64,000 bases of DNA from Shewanella vesiculosa (GTDB lineage Bacteria > Pseudomonadota > Gammaproteobacteria > Enterobacterales > Shewanellaceae), in the NCBI RefSeq assembly GCF_021560015.1, contig NZ_CP073588.1:434001-498000 (forward strand), given 5' to 3'. Each line of letters begins with the position of its first letter. The stretch's first letter is position 1. Made by a program: the position numbers and the translations under genes. Below the pieces are notes generated by a model. It saw only the letters and a program-made list of their open reading frames with translations, did no database searches and was not told the DNA's origin. This document shows, in pieces, positions 47,601 to 58,779 of this stretch.

Positions 47601-48445
47601 GGAGGTAATCCTTGGCCAAATTTTACCCAGTTACTAATACTATCAAACAGTTGACTTAGTTTAGGGTAGCCGTCGGCGCCTTTACCAAAACGTTGACCGT
47701 TTAATGGTAGCGATTGCAATAATTCAAGAGTGCTGTCGTGCAGGCTTTGCCACAATAAGGTGAAGCGGCTGATGCTTTGGCTTAGCTGCTGTTGTAGGGT
47801 TTCAAAGGCCAGTGGTTGCTTTGACAACACAGCTTGGCTTGCACCTAATAGCGGGCGCAGCTTTTGCGCTAACACGTCTGGTTCAGCAAACACATCACTA
47901 ATGGCTTGGGCCAAAAAGGGCGGTAATGGATAACACACTTCACGCCAGAAATCGCGCACTGCATGGTGTAAAAACTCACTGTCGTCGAGGGTGAATTCGG
48001 ACTCAAATAGCAGTGACGACTCAAATGCCATGTCTGACAATACGCGTTGGCAAAAGGCGTGAATGGTAAAAATGGCCGCTTCATCTAACGACTTTAACGC
48101 TAAGTCTAAGCGTCTTAACGCAATAGGACGTTCATCTTCCAAGGTGTCTTGGTAAAGCTGTTCAATAAACTCATCATTGACGGCTAAGCCTAAAAAGCGT
48201 TTAAACGCTAAGTTAATCCGTTTACGAATACGGTCTCTGAGTTCTTCTGTGGCAGCGTTGGTAAAGGTTACCACCAAAATTTGCTCACAACTTAATGGCG
48301 CTTTACCACCGTGGCCTAACAATAAGCGTAAGTATAAACCCGAAATTGTATAGGTTTTCCCCGTACCGGCACTGGCTTCAATTAAGCTGGAACCATTAAA
48401 AGGTAAGGTGAGGGCATTAAGCGGTGTCACGGTAATAGCGTCCAT
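44612..48445 (-). CDS. recB: RecB: exonuclease V beta subunit (helicase-nuclease)
   Basis: A 1277-residue UvrD-like helicase with the RecB nuclease domain. Walker A is EASAGTGKTYT; motif II is IDEFQDTDPLQ; GDPKQAIYAFRGAD and TIHKSKGLEYPV are further helicase motifs; the nuclease site is LKGMLKGFIDLTF...ADYKSNHLG. RecB is the 3'-5' motor and the only nuclease of RecBCD. Two hydrophilic insertions rich in Asn, Ser and Asp stand out, near residues 410-435 and 714-753. It overlaps recC by one base (TAATG) and recD by 7 bp. Confidence 0.93.
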   Translation of the reverse strand: MDAITVTPLNALTLPFNGSSLIEASAGTGKTYTISGLYLRLLLGHGGKAPLSCEQILVVTFTNAATEELRDRIRKRINLAFKRFLGLAVNDEFIEQLYQDTLEDERPIALRRLDLALKSLDEAAIFTIHAFCQRVLSDMAFESSLLFESEFTLDDSEFLHHAVRDFWREVCYPLPPFLAQAISDVFAEPDVLAQKLRPLLGASQAVLSKQPLAFETLQQQLSQSISRFTLLWQSLHDSTLELLQSLPLNGQRFGKGADGYPKLSQLFDSISNWVKFGQGLPPIKALEQLALSELKLNKGGVIPTAAEAPLLDHIERLLELINQLIPSFLVRAREGIRQRFAGQKQQRNLMTPDDLLLSLAMALSQNPITLAHAIAKRFPVALIDEFQDTDPLQFTIFNQVYQQPLASQLDLTTATTVHSPANEDNSNDNKANDASKGQLSLLMIGDPKQAIYAFRGADIYTYIAARQQTQAHYNLDTNYRSSTQLVNGVNQLFSQHQDPFISQAIPYDIVKTPSSAANKHLSEATTNPAALRIRLLAEDDVNGLNKTSARQRLAADAASEIKRLLTEAQQGLCRVNTNLEQEGKPLIAKDIAILVRDRNEAAVMKAALSARKIGAVFLSRDSVFNTIEAREMAILLYALATPKDERAIRAALATELVGFNAQRIHQFNQDEEQRQQVLDQFTHWHQLWQQRGVMPALLNFASETKLIHRYLSQSVTADINSVNEHNANAHSDSTYSSNSDNSFNDADDDNAADLKASGERRLTDFRHLAELLQQKATELDGSSALINWYEQQLIGNNGGDEQQLRLESEQNLVQIVTIHKSKGLEYPVCFVPFVSLARGNKKRPAPMMYHKNEQLIWDIDATDEGWEQLKQETLAEDLRLLYVALTRPVYVCYLYIANQSRQLKAGISSQLPETGIGYLLGITDKKTDFALIQAKVNAIAILPAMSVECLSNDIDDSVLADIHDNNDILAAKKVTRAQSLAWRVGSYSGLVKHLPHERVAPGADDEDFTDELIQLQLQDELTSEPVLDRFTFERGANAGSFMHLVLELFDFTQADTELTPALTKAMKQYGFDEALWQQPLMDWYQQILAAPLFIETLSEDTSLTLSQLGIKQKMVEMEFYLPISTLQASQLNHILQQHGYVAGLDFDTLKGMLKGFIDLTFEHQGQFYIADYKSNHLGDNYCDYTRSAMAKAIDAHRYNLQYILYTLALHRYLSLRLPNYNYQQHIGGCYYLFLRGMHPEHPGAGVFYDKPPQALIEQLDRLFTGNTDNRAPETSSC

Positions 48446-51400
48446 TAATGCGCTCCTGGTTTAGCTGCGTTGGCAATGAGTTGCGCTTGAATATCGACTG
48501 CGGCGCCACTGACAAAGGTGTCTAATTCTGCCAGTTTATCTTTGTGATACAGGCTTAACATCGGTTGCAGTAAATGGCTGGCTAATGCGCCAAATGTCGC
48601 TTCACTAAAGTCTTCTGGGAAATGGAATAATCGCTGGTTATGTGGATCGTGGCCTTCGCCGAATGGGTTTTGGCCGTCATCCCATTTTTGCTGGGCTTTG
48701 AGTAACTTTTCTTCATGGTCGCCATCGGTTTCAACATAGGCAAAAGCCGTTTTAGGCATAAAACACAAGGGTTGAGTTTGCCCTTGAATGAAACCACTGA
48801 TAAAGCGCAGGAGTTGCGCCTGCGCTTGTTCGGCGGTGATAGGCGCAAAGGCATGAAAATGACCAATGTCGAGTAAGTAACTAAATTGATTTTTACCCAT
48901 GCCCGCGGTGGACGAATTGGCCATAGCGTTGATGCATAAATGGCGTAAGTACACCCGAATAAAATCTCGTCCGTGGGCAGCGCCGGGGCGGTAATTGACT
49001 AAGCCTTTAGGCAAAATATCGTCAATACGGCCGACAAGATTGACTCGCACTGTGGACGATTGGCTTGGATCTGCTCTTGCTGGTAAATCCTGCATCGGTA
49101 GATCAAAGTTAAGATCCACATTCAACGTGTGCATGGTTTGTTGATCTTGTAAAAACTGCACCCGATTAATCAACGGCGATATATCGCGTAAATATTGATT
49201 AATTAACAAGTCGTCGAACGGCGCCATGGGCAATTCACCGCTGGTTTTGAGCTTGCTGAGTAATTCGTGATCTGGGCTGTCGAGTTGATGTTCAATGGCA
49301 TTGTCGAGCATGCGTGATTGCAATAAATAGCGTTCGAGTGCATTTAAGCTAAACGGTTCGTCATTGTCATCGGCTTGAATATCCAGTGATAAATCAACTT
49401 TTAAACTGCGGTTGAAAAAAAATTGCGCAGGATTGCGATAAAAACGGATTAATGCTGACAATTCGAGTTCGACCACTTTAATGCCATCGCTATTGATGTG
49501 AGTATGGGCGAACACTTCATCTGCCTGTTCGGCTGACAAGGGTAATGCTTGCTCAAAAAAAGTGATTGTTAATGGTCGCATTGGCGGCTGGCGGACACCA
49601 TTGGGCATTAAAACTGTGTTGCAGTTTACTGACAGTGTCCGCTGATTGTGGTGTGTCTCGGAAGAGTTTAGCGTCAAATGGTTGCAAAGGTTGCGCTTGA
49701 ATAAGCTGTGCCAGTACGGATTTATCAGCATCATCAAGATTGATTTCTACTTGCTGTTCAAGCTGTTGCTGTAAGGATTGCGGTAGGTAGCTGAGTTGGC
49801 AATATTCGACCAATTCAGACACTAACATTGAGGCGATACGTTCAGCATTATCGCGCTCACTGTGGCCAATATAACTGATGTAAAGCTGCTCTCTAGCAGA
49901 CAGTAATGCTTCTAAAAATAGGTAGCGGTCGTCTAATCGGCGCGAACGGTCGCCTTTTTTTTAGGCCCAAAATGAGCCATTAAATCAAACCCGACAGGAT
50001 GTTGAATCCGCGGATAGACGCCGTCATTCATGCCCAGCAAGCACACCACTTTGAAGGGGATTGATCGCATTGGCATTAAAGTACAAAAATTCACGCTACC
50101 AGCAAGGTAACGCTGGCCGACTCGAGATTCAGTTAAGCGTTGATTAAACCACTGTTTTAGGACTTCAATATCGACTTGGCCTTGATGGCCGGCGCTTTCA
50201 AGCTCGGTATCTAGGGTGACTAATGCATCTCGAATGGCTTGGATTTGTTCACGCTCGTCATCTGTGGTGTCGTAGCAATCGGTGAGTAGCTGTTGTAATT
50301 GTTCAAGGCGCTCTGCGGTGCTGTAGTCATTGGCAAATAAAGTGAAATAGGTGTCGATGGTTTCTAAGAAATTGAGCAACTTACCTAATGCCTGAGATGA
50401 CTGACCTTCAATGCCTTGCACCATTAAGGTATCGCGATAAATATCGGCATCGTCGTTAAAGGCGTAACCCAGTATTAAACGCTTAATGCCAAATGCCCAT
50501 GAGTTTTGCGTAAAAGGCTGCACACCCAGTTGGCTTCGAGTGTGTTCACTGCGGCCCCAACGGACATTGGCATCATCTAACCAGCGGCGGATTAACGACA
50601 ATTCGTCATCATCGAGTTGGAAACGACGCAAAATAGCCGGCACTTCTAAAATACCAATCATGTCAGTGAGGCCAAAGCGACTTTGATTGATATTTAACAG
50701 GCTTAAAAAGCTATTAATCAGCGGTGACTCTTGCGCTGCGCCCCTGTCGGCAATGGCGTAGGGAATGTAGTAATCGCCTTTATGCGGATTTTTGTCGGCA
50801 AAATACTGACTGTTGGCGGTGCCAAATACCGCATCAATATACGGCGCATAGGCCGCAACATCGGGCATCATGATCACTATGTCTTTAGGGCTTAAGTCGC
50901 TGTTGTTTGATAATAATTCTAAAAGATGATCATGTAAGGTTTCAACTTCACGCAAGGCACTGTGACAACTGCGTAAGGTAATAGAGTCATCACTTGGCAA
51001 TAAGGTGCGGCGAGCATGAATATCTTGATACAAACTGGCATTTGGCCCTAATGGTTGACCGAGTGTTTCCATTTGTAAAATGTCGTATTGTACCCCGTGC
51101 AGCAGATTATTCGGCTCAGGTTCAACATAACAGTCGTAACCAAAATCGGTGTGCTCTGGCGGTAACGACAGTAATAAATCCAGCAGTTCACGGCCCATTT
51201 GACCATTATTGGCCAGTATAGGGTTACCCACTTCGAGTTTGTCTTCCCAGTCTTGGTCGAGTTGTTTTTTATTGGCATATTGCAACGCCATGCGGGCACG
51301 GGTTTTCGGCTCAATAATATCGCCCCAATAATGCTGGCAAGGGCTGAGAGACAGCATAATCACATCAATGCGACTGGCTAAATGGTACAGCACATCGAGG

Positions 51401-52212
51401 GTTTGTGGCGGCATGGATGAAATACCAAACACGTATAATCGAGCCGGCAACATGGATAAGTCAGTATCTGGATTGGCCAGGGTTGCAATTAAATCGGCAT
51501 GTAAATTGGCGCGATGATAATGACTGGCGTGTAAATGATGTTGGTTATAATCGATTAATGCTCGCCACAGGATCGGTTGCCATTGCTGGTTTTCATCTAA
51601 CGTTAAGCGATTGTCTAGGCTTGATAATGGCTGATTTTGCTCCCACGCTAAAATCCACTCGGGACGATAAACTAAGTATTGGTCAAAAATATCGGCAATG
51701 CGGCCACACAATTGAAATAGCTTAATCGCGTCATGTGACTGATTGAGCTGCAATATGGCGTGGGTGTTTGCTGTATGAACATTAGTTTCAGTATCAATAT
51801 CAGCACCAGTATTCGCATCGATATCTGTATCAGTAATATCACTTGTGGAATCAACTTGAGGTGATAAGTATTGTTTGAGCGGGCTAAAGTCTGGGTTATC
51901 TAGCAGACTTGGCAATAAGTCCATTAATTTCCACGTCATTGCCGCTTTGGTAAAGGCATTATCTTTTGGCACATCGGGCAGCAAGTCATGGCATAATTGC
52001 CAGGTAAAGCTGGAGGGTAGCGGGAACGATAATGCGGCGGCGATACCATTGTGTTTAGCGATTTCTAAACGCAGCCAAGTCGACATCCCCGGGCTTTGAA
52101 CTAACACATGCTCACAGGCTAATAAACTGACGTTATCTAAGCGAATAGCCAATAGTTTGGCCAGTTGTTCAGATAACACTTCCATCTGATTAGATTGAAT
52201 TAAAGTAAGCAT
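48445..52212 (-). pseudogene. recC: RecC: exonuclease V gamma subunit, two frameshifts in homopolymers
   Basis: The N-terminal 759 codons (52212-49933) show RecC motifs (VQSPGMSTWLRLEIAKHNGI; CHSALREVETLHDHLL; LLGMNDGVYPR). The frame then stops just after an A8 run (T 49955-49962), yet the family sequence GDRSRRLDDRYLFLEALLSAREQLYISYIGH continues in the next frame. That frame in turn breaks at a T7 run (A 49555-49561), and the C-terminus continues to 48445. RecC scans for Chi and splits the strands; it has no activity alone. A Thr/Asp/Ala-rich insertion occupies residues about 118-150. Since recB and recD are intact and coupled, read errors are more likely than loss of RecC. Confidence 0.88.
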
Positions 52213-52285
52213 GGGCGACCCGCTAATTTGAGATTAATTCATTCTATGGACTCTGCCGTAAATCATCAATCAAAACCGTTAATAA

Positions 52286-54366
52286 TCAGGATGATTGCTG
52301 CTGTAGTGCACAAGAACAGTTGCGAAAGAGTCGCAGGCGTAAGCGATGATATAACTGGCTAAAATGTTGCTGTTGTTGCTGGATTTGCGACGCTGTCAGA
52401 GGTTGATATTTAAGAGCTACATAGGCACTGCTCAAGGCCGTAAAGTCCGCTGCCACTTGAGGGGTAAGGGCACCTAAATGTGCACTGACTGCCGCAGCGT
52501 AATCGGACGGTGCTTGGCCTTGTTGGCGGGCGATGCCTTTTTTGGCTAAGCGTTGGCAAATGATTTGATAGCGTTTATTGAGTGGATCTTGTTGGCGATC
52601 GGTACTAAATAACCCAGCATAATAAGCAATAATCAGCGCGATAATGATAAAACTAAACATCATCAATAAGGCGATCTTAGTGCTGCTGACATCCCCCAAT
52701 AGCTTGGCTAATACCTGTTGTTTTCGTTGTTCATCGAAACCTAATACCCACACGCTCCAGTAATAATCGACACTGGCAAACTGTTGGCGTAATTCATTTA
52801 ACCATGGGTATTGCTTCATGTGCAGCGTGCTAAACGGGCTGTCTTGTAAGTAGCTGCTTTGGCTGTCAAAGGTGGCATCAAACCCATCGAGTACCCGTTG
52901 CGGGGCAATCATTGCGGTAGGATCAAAACGTTGCCAACCTTGGCCTTCTAACCACACTTCGGTCCAAGCATGCGCCATGTATTGATACACACTGTAATAG
53001 CCCGCTTTGGCATTGTATTCTCCGCCCTGATAACCGGTAACCATCCGCGTTGGTATGCCGCTGGCGCGAGCCATAAACACCAGCGCTGAGGCGTAGTGAG
53101 CACAAAATCCGGCACGGTTTTCAAATAAAAAGTCATCAATTTGCTGCTCACCAACACTCGGCGGACTTAAAGTGTAATAGTAGGCCTGCTCAGCAAAATA
53201 ATTCATCATCGCATTGATGCGCGTCTGCGGATCTGGATAATCTTTGGCAAATTGTAAACCAAGCTCAAGGGTTTTTGGGTTGCTGTTGGGCGGTAATTCA
53301 AGGTTTAGCTGTTTGGTATTGCGATCGAGTTTTTTATCCATAATCTGATCGGGATATGAGGTCACTCGATAACTCATGCGCTGATCGACAGGCCTGAGTG
53401 AATACAAACGATAATCTGCTAATTCAACCACTTGATCATTATTGCTAAACGCTTCATCTAAGCCATACAACCATTTTTGATGACTGGGTTCGCTAATCAC
53501 CACATAATCGATTTTGCTATTATTGCTGTTGGCAGCAGGGGCTTGGCGCATGGGCTTGTTAAAGTATGCCTGTCGCTGAATTTGTTGAATACTCGGGTCT
53601 TGGCGCCATGTTTTACCATCGTAATTTTCCATCACTAAGGTGCGCCAATATAAGTCTTGGTTTGCCGGTCCTAGGGAACTGCCATCTGGGTTGTCAAAAC
53701 CGACGCGAAAGGCTAATTCTGCTGAACGAGTGAGCTTACTTATGTCACCAAAGGAGACTTCATCGGATAATCCAGTTTTGGCGGTTTTCATATTGGGCAC
53801 TAACCATAAAGGCCCGAGCCTTGGGAACACCACAAACAGTAATATGGCTAATGGTAGGCTTTGTAAGATTTTTAGACTAAAACTGAGGTTAGCCGCTTTG
53901 TTGGATTTGTCTTGATAAACACTGATTAACACACCGGTATTGAGCACCGCAACGGCCAATAAGTGCAAGGTATCAAGCATGCTTTGTTGATCAAGCAAGG
54001 TGAGTCCAATAAGGAAATACCCTACTAATACAATCGCTTTTACATCTCTTAGTTGGCGCATTTCGATGTATTTTAATGCGTAACCTAAAATTAATAAGTT
54101 AACCAAGGCATTGAGTAAACCGATTTCAGATGACACTAAAGCAAGGGTTATCGCGGCGCCAATCGCCAAAGAAGTTACCAGTAATTTAGGCGGCGCAGCG
54201 ACTTTACCGAGAAAAAAATGCCTACTCGCCAAACAAAGCAAATCGCACAGATGCCGATGCTCCATAAGGTGGCTTGTTGATACAAGGGGCTAAGGATGGC
54301 GACATTAGTGACCAAAAGCCAAAACAAGGTATTGCGACTAATAATGGCATCAAAGTTATCGGTCAT
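52286..54366 (-). pseudogene. tgpA: TgpA-like transglutaminase/protease membrane protein, frameshift in an A7 run
   Basis: The N-terminal part has about six membrane helices, then a large periplasmic transglutaminase-like domain (DUF3488/TgpA). The triad is Cys in RAGFCAHYAS, His in MAHAWTEVW and Asp in RFDPT. A further helix and a DUF4129-type tail (about 560-650) follow. The first 60 codons run from 54366 (MTDNFDAIISRNTLFW) and go out of frame at T7 (A 54212-54218); the longer frame takes over at once with LGKVAAPPKLLVTS. Homologues include Pseudomonas TgpA, essential there, and members thought to process cell-wall or protein crosslinks. It overlaps the DUF58 gene by 4 bp. Confidence 0.85.
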
Positions 54367-55482
54367 AGTGATTTACCTACCGTTGAGGAAGTCACATCGC
54401 TTGGGCTAAAATCTGGATTCATATTGGCGGGTAAACGATAAGTTGCAATCATGGTTTGGCAAGCCACTCGGTGTGCTTCGCCTGTTTGCTGGTTGATAAT
54501 ATGCTCATCAAGAATTAAGCCAAATACTTGCTGAGTTTGGCTGAGCTTATCAACTTGCCAAGCTAACTTACTCAGTTTGTGTTCAATGTTATTGCCCGAT
54601 GTGTTGGCCAAGGTTAACCAAACGGGTAATCCTTCAGGCTCTGCAAACTCTTTGGATAACATGCCTTTGTCTTGGGCCCATTGTTTCCATGCCACTTGTT
54701 TGAGTGATTCCCCCCGGAATATAAGTGCGTAAGCCTTTGTAGTCATCAACGCCTGGGCGTAATTTACCGTGCTCATATTGGCTATCATTGTCACTTATGT
54801 GGCTTGCAAGCTCAATGTCACACATTTCTGGTTTAGCGAAAATAACATGATGAATATCTAAGTCTACATAGGACCATGCACAGCATAATCCTAACGGAAA
54901 ATAGGACGAGACTTTGATCCGCCCAGGGGTTAATTGACCACGCTTAGCCCCTTCAAATGGCACGATAGCAATAGCTTGCTCGTGCATTTGTTTGACGCGG
55001 ACATGGCGCTGATAACTAAATTGCAAACAAATTTGCTGGTGGGTGGTATCGGGATTTTTCTGCCGAGTATGACCAGTTAACATGATGGGAAATGGCATGC
55101 TGTCGCCAGCATAGCATTGTGGCGGCGTGACTGGATTAAAGGTTAACCCTGCAAGGTTTTTATAGCTGTATATGATGCAGGTATGAAACACACTGGCGAG
55201 TAATAAGCTTAAGCCAATCACCAAGTTATTTTGATAATTGGTGCCAAATAAATACAGTAAAACAATGAGTCCAATCCACACCAAGCCAAAACCACTGGGA
55301 AGAATAAAAATACCTTTGTGGCTGAGGGTAATTTGCTTTTGTGCTGGTAGGCGCTTACTTATCCACCTTGACCAGCGTTGGGTTAACGATGCTGGAATTA
55401 AACGACGCAACCGTGACGGCTTGATAGCACCATTGGCATAGGTTGGCGAAGAGTGCTTTTTTGCTTTCGTCGATTTAGCCAT
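54363..55482 (-). pseudogene. DUF58 domain protein, frameshift in a G6 run
   Basis: Two membrane helices near residues 50-90 are followed by a periplasm/cytoplasm-type domain with the DUF58 segment DDYKGLRTYIPG. At that point the frame shifts in a run of six G (C 54710-54715). With five G it continues ESLKQVAWKQWAQDKGML, the expected DUF58 motif, and runs to 54363. DUF58 proteins form a module with MoxR AAA+ ATPases and transglutaminase-like proteins, exactly as here. The module's biochemical job is unknown; assembly or activation of envelope complexes has been proposed for MoxR systems. Confidence 0.85.
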
Positions 55483-55496
55483 GGGTATCTGCGCCG

Positions 55497-56408
55497 TTAA
55501 CGTATTGGGTTAACACTAGCGAGGATAGTGTCAGACAACGCTTCGCCTTGAAATTGACTACTGCTGCGAATGCGATGTTCTGCTACTGATGCAAATACCG
55601 CTTGAATATCTTCAGGGACTACGTACTGGCGTTGATTGATAAAAGCCCATGCTTTGGCAGCTTGAAGCAGAGCAATACTGGCGCGTGGCGATAAACCGTT
55701 AGCGGTATTGTGTTGCCGAGAAAAATCGACCAAGGCAATTAAATAATTTAGTACCGCATCAGATGCCGACACTTGCGCCACTTGTTGTTGCAGTAGCATT
55801 AGCTCTTGCGGGGTTAAGCATTGTGATAATGAAGCCGGTTTATTCGCTTGAGTGCGCGATTTTAACATGGCTAATTCCGCTTCTGCGCTAGGGTAGCCGA
55901 TGGAAATTCGCATCATAAATCGATCAAGTTGCGACTCTGGTAAGGGGAAGGTGCCTGCTTGATCAACTGGGTTTTGGGTCGCAATAACAAAAAACGGTGA
56001 GCTAAGTTGATGGGTTATGCCATCGATAGTAATTTGTTGTTCTGCCATGGCTTCAAGTAGAGCACTTTGGGTTTTCGGGCTAGCGCGGTTAATTTCATCG
56101 GCCAACAACATTTGATTAAACACTGGGCCTTTGTGAAAGATAAACTGTTGCTGCTCTTTACTGTAGATGGATACTCCAAGGATATCAGCCGGTAACATGT
56201 CACTGGTAAATTGAATACGCTGGTAACTCATGCCTAAACTGTTGGCAATACCCTGGGATAAACTGGTTTTACCCATGCCGGGCAAGTCTTCAATCAGTAA
56301 ATGGCCTTTGGCGAGGATACAAGCTACAGCAAGTTTTATTTGCTCTGGCTTACCGAGCAGAACTTGGCTGAGTTGAGTGAGTAATGTTTGAATATTTGAT
56401 TGCGACAC
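55497..56408 (-). CDS. MoxR-family AAA+ ATPase
   Basis: This 303-residue AAA+ protein has Walker A LPGMGKTS, Walker B LLADEINRASPKTQSALLEAM, sensor 1 VIATQNPVDQAGTFPLPESQLDRF, and the C-terminal lid with LSPRASIALLQAAKAWA. MoxR ATPases act as chaperones that mature metal- or transglutaminase-type partners. It is first in the moxR-DUF58-tgpA operon; the next gene begins 14 bp later. Confidence 0.92.
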   Translation of the reverse strand: MSQSNIQTLLTQLSQVLLGKPEQIKLAVACILAKGHLLIEDLPGMGKTSLSQGIANSLGMSYQRIQFTSDMLPADILGVSIYSKEQQQFIFHKGPVFNQMLLADEINRASPKTQSALLEAMAEQQITIDGITHQLSSPFFVIATQNPVDQAGTFPLPESQLDRFMMRISIGYPSAEAELAMLKSRTQANKPASLSQCLTPQELMLLQQQVAQVSASDAVLNYLIALVDFSRQHNTANGLSPRASIALLQAAKAWAFINQRQYVVPEDIQAVFASVAEHRIRSSSQFQGEALSDTILASVNPIR

Positions 56409-56717
56409 GAAAACTCCAACTTGTCTGCAATAAACCCTTATTGGTTTATTGTCGAAAGGGTTTATTGTGGGTTACGGTTTGTCGTTCAGTATTTGATCAC
56501 TATCCTTGTCATTTGGGCTTATGATTACTGTGCGTTAATGGTGATAGGTGACCATTGTGATTAGCATCAATCACCACCAAGCGCTTCAACACCTATGATG
56601 CCAGTACAATACTTATATCACAGGTTATCTTGTGAACCCATGTTAGCAAAATACACCAATATTGAATGGCGATTATTGGGTTAAACCAGAGCTAAAACGG
56701 GTCACGATTTATCATTG
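56409..56717. other. Intergenic region of about 310 bp
   Basis: Lies between moxR's start and the 3' end of slt. A short inverted repeat (GTGATT...AATCAC) near 56559-56576 is the only structure I see; no gene. Confidence 0.4.
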
Positions 56718-58646
56718 CTAGTAACGATAGCTAAGCTCTTTACGACTAAACATACCGTCTTTAGATGATTTATTCTGTTGGAATATCATGCGATAGCTCA
56801 GTACTGCTTGAACATATTCCCGGGTTTCAGTGTACGGAATTGTTTCAATGAAGCTCATTACATCTAGGCGACCATTGGAGTCTTTTAACCAGCGTTTAAC
56901 ACTGCCTGGGCCAGCATTATAAGCCGCAGTTGCGAGTACTCTATTTTGATCAAATTGTTTAAGTAATTCACTGTAATACGCACTGCCCAGCATAATGTTC
57001 ACTTTCGGGTCGTATAGGTCTTTTACGTTATTAAAAGGGATTTTATTTCTTTTAGCCGTTTGTTTGGCCGTAGCTGGCATTAACTGCATTAAACCTCTGG
57101 CTCCTACACCTGAGGTTGCATAGAGATAAAAGGCACTTTCGCGACGAGAAATAGCACGAATTTCATCAATATTAACGGAGAATTTTTTACTGGCGTTAAC
57201 GAACTCATCGTTAGCCGCTTCCGGAAAGCGCAGTGCCAGTGAATCCCATAATTTACCTTGAATACTTGATTCAACGCTCAATGCATGCCAACCGTTTTTT
57301 AAGGCTAACAAACCGTATTGTGCCGTCATGTCACTATTATGGCGGCGCATTAAATACAACCACTCATTACGAGCATCAATTTGCTTATCTAAAGCCATTA
57401 ATTCAATCACGCGAGCAAGGCCGGGATCTTGATTTAACTTAGCTTGCAATTCTGGATTGGGTGCTAAGTTATTATCATTCATCGCCAAAGGTTTACCGAG
57501 CGCTTCTGCGGCATTAAAACCGTAAAAGTTACGCTCGCCACTTAAGGTCAACTGCAGTTGTGTTGCACGGTTTTTGTCATGGCTAGAGGTCATCTTAGCT
57601 TGCCAATATTGCCAACGAGGATCAGCCTTGCCTTGGTCGCTTAATAAGGCTAAATACTTCTCTACTGTCGCAAAGTCCTGTTGACGAATGGCCCAGCGTA
57701 AGCGCATTTCATATAAATCATCAGACTTGAGTAATGGCAACATGGTGTCAATGTGTGACACTAATTTATCGTCTTGCTTTATCAGTGCTCGGCGAACTAA
57801 ATAGCGATTAAGTTGGCGTCCGCCAAAGTCACTGAATCGATCTAATTTTTGATATTTTACATACAGTTTAATTGCTTGATGTAAATCTTTGTAGGCCAGT
57901 TTACGTAATCCGGCATCTACAATATCACCTATGATAGGTTTTGAGCTGGCAAATTTTTTCATGTGCCGTAAGCTATTTGGGTCGCGATACACTGACAATA
58001 ATAGTTTGGCTTCGTCATCATGTTGGGTGATTTTTTGAGACAAATAGTTGAGTAAACTGGATTGGCCAGCGTCGAAACTAAGTAGCATGCGGGCCCAGAT
58101 AAGTTCTTGGGTGCGATAGCCCGCTTTAGTCCATTGATTAATCACAGCATCACATTCTTTAGGACGTGAATAGCCATAAACCCATATGCGTTCTACACCT
58201 TTGTATGCCATCTCTTTATTACCCGCATCAAGTTGTGCTTGGTAGTAATAACATTGCAGACGGATATCATTAGGCGTGTCTGGTGATATCACCAGAAAGT
58301 CTTGCCAACGTTGTTTTTTACCTGCGTTAAGCAGATAGCGATAACGGGCATTATTGTACAGCGGTGTAGTATCAAATTTGTTGATAGCATTGAGTGCTAT
58401 GCTACCTGGAGACTGCACTATGCTGTCGATGGTTGCGTGGTAGTCGAGGTAAACCGTTAATGGATAATCGGCTAATTTTTTGCGTAATACTTGATACTTA
58501 TCCAGCTGGTTTTTATCTAGTGCTTGGCGAGCATCAAGATAGCGTTGCTGTTGTGAAGTCAGCGCATTAGCTTGGCTTATAAAGGCCAATGATGTACTGA
58601 ATAATAATGCGCTAGCCATTAACATGTTTGCCCAAGTGTTACGCAT
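56718..58646 (-). CDS. slt: Slt: soluble lytic murein transglycosylase
   Basis: A 642-residue periplasmic protein: signal peptide (about 1-28, ending QANA), a long alpha-helical superhelix (about 30-470), and a C-terminal goose-lysozyme-like domain. The catalytic Glu503 is in ISRRESAF, followed by GARGLMQLMPATA and AAYNAGPGSVKRWL. Slt70 cleaves peptidoglycan strands with formation of 1,6-anhydro-muramic acid and degrades uncrosslinked glycan. Length matches Slt70. It appears monocistronic. Confidence 0.93.
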   Translation of the reverse strand: MRNTWANMLMASALLFSTSLAFISQANALTSQQQRYLDARQALDKNQLDKYQVLRKKLADYPLTVYLDYHATIDSIVQSPGSIALNAINKFDTTPLYNNARYRYLLNAGKKQRWQDFLVISPDTPNDIRLQCYYYQAQLDAGNKEMAYKGVERIWVYGYSRPKECDAVINQWTKAGYRTQELIWARMLLSFDAGQSSLLNYLSQKITQHDDEAKLLLSVYRDPNSLRHMKKFASSKPIIGDIVDAGLRKLAYKDLHQAIKLYVKYQKLDRFSDFGGRQLNRYLVRRALIKQDDKLVSHIDTMLPLLKSDDLYEMRLRWAIRQQDFATVEKYLALLSDQGKADPRWQYWQAKMTSSHDKNRATQLQLTLSGERNFYGFNAAEALGKPLAMNDNNLAPNPELQAKLNQDPGLARVIELMALDKQIDARNEWLYLMRRHNSDMTAQYGLLALKNGWHALSVESSIQGKLWDSLALRFPEAANDEFVNASKKFSVNIDEIRAISRRESAFYLYATSGVGARGLMQLMPATAKQTAKRNKIPFNNVKDLYDPKVNIMLGSAYYSELLKQFDQNRVLATAAYNAGPGSVKRWLKDSNGRLDVMSFIETIPYTETREYVQAVLSYRMIFQQNKSSKDGMFSRKELSYRY

Positions 58647-58779
58647 TTAAATAAGGATCTCCGCCACAGTAATTTGTTTCCTAAAAAGAATGGGTGATTA
58701 ATGCTTTTGCTAAACAGTCGTTGTACGTTGTTAAATCACTATTAGTCTTATTGATTAAATAAAGATTAATTATTACTTA

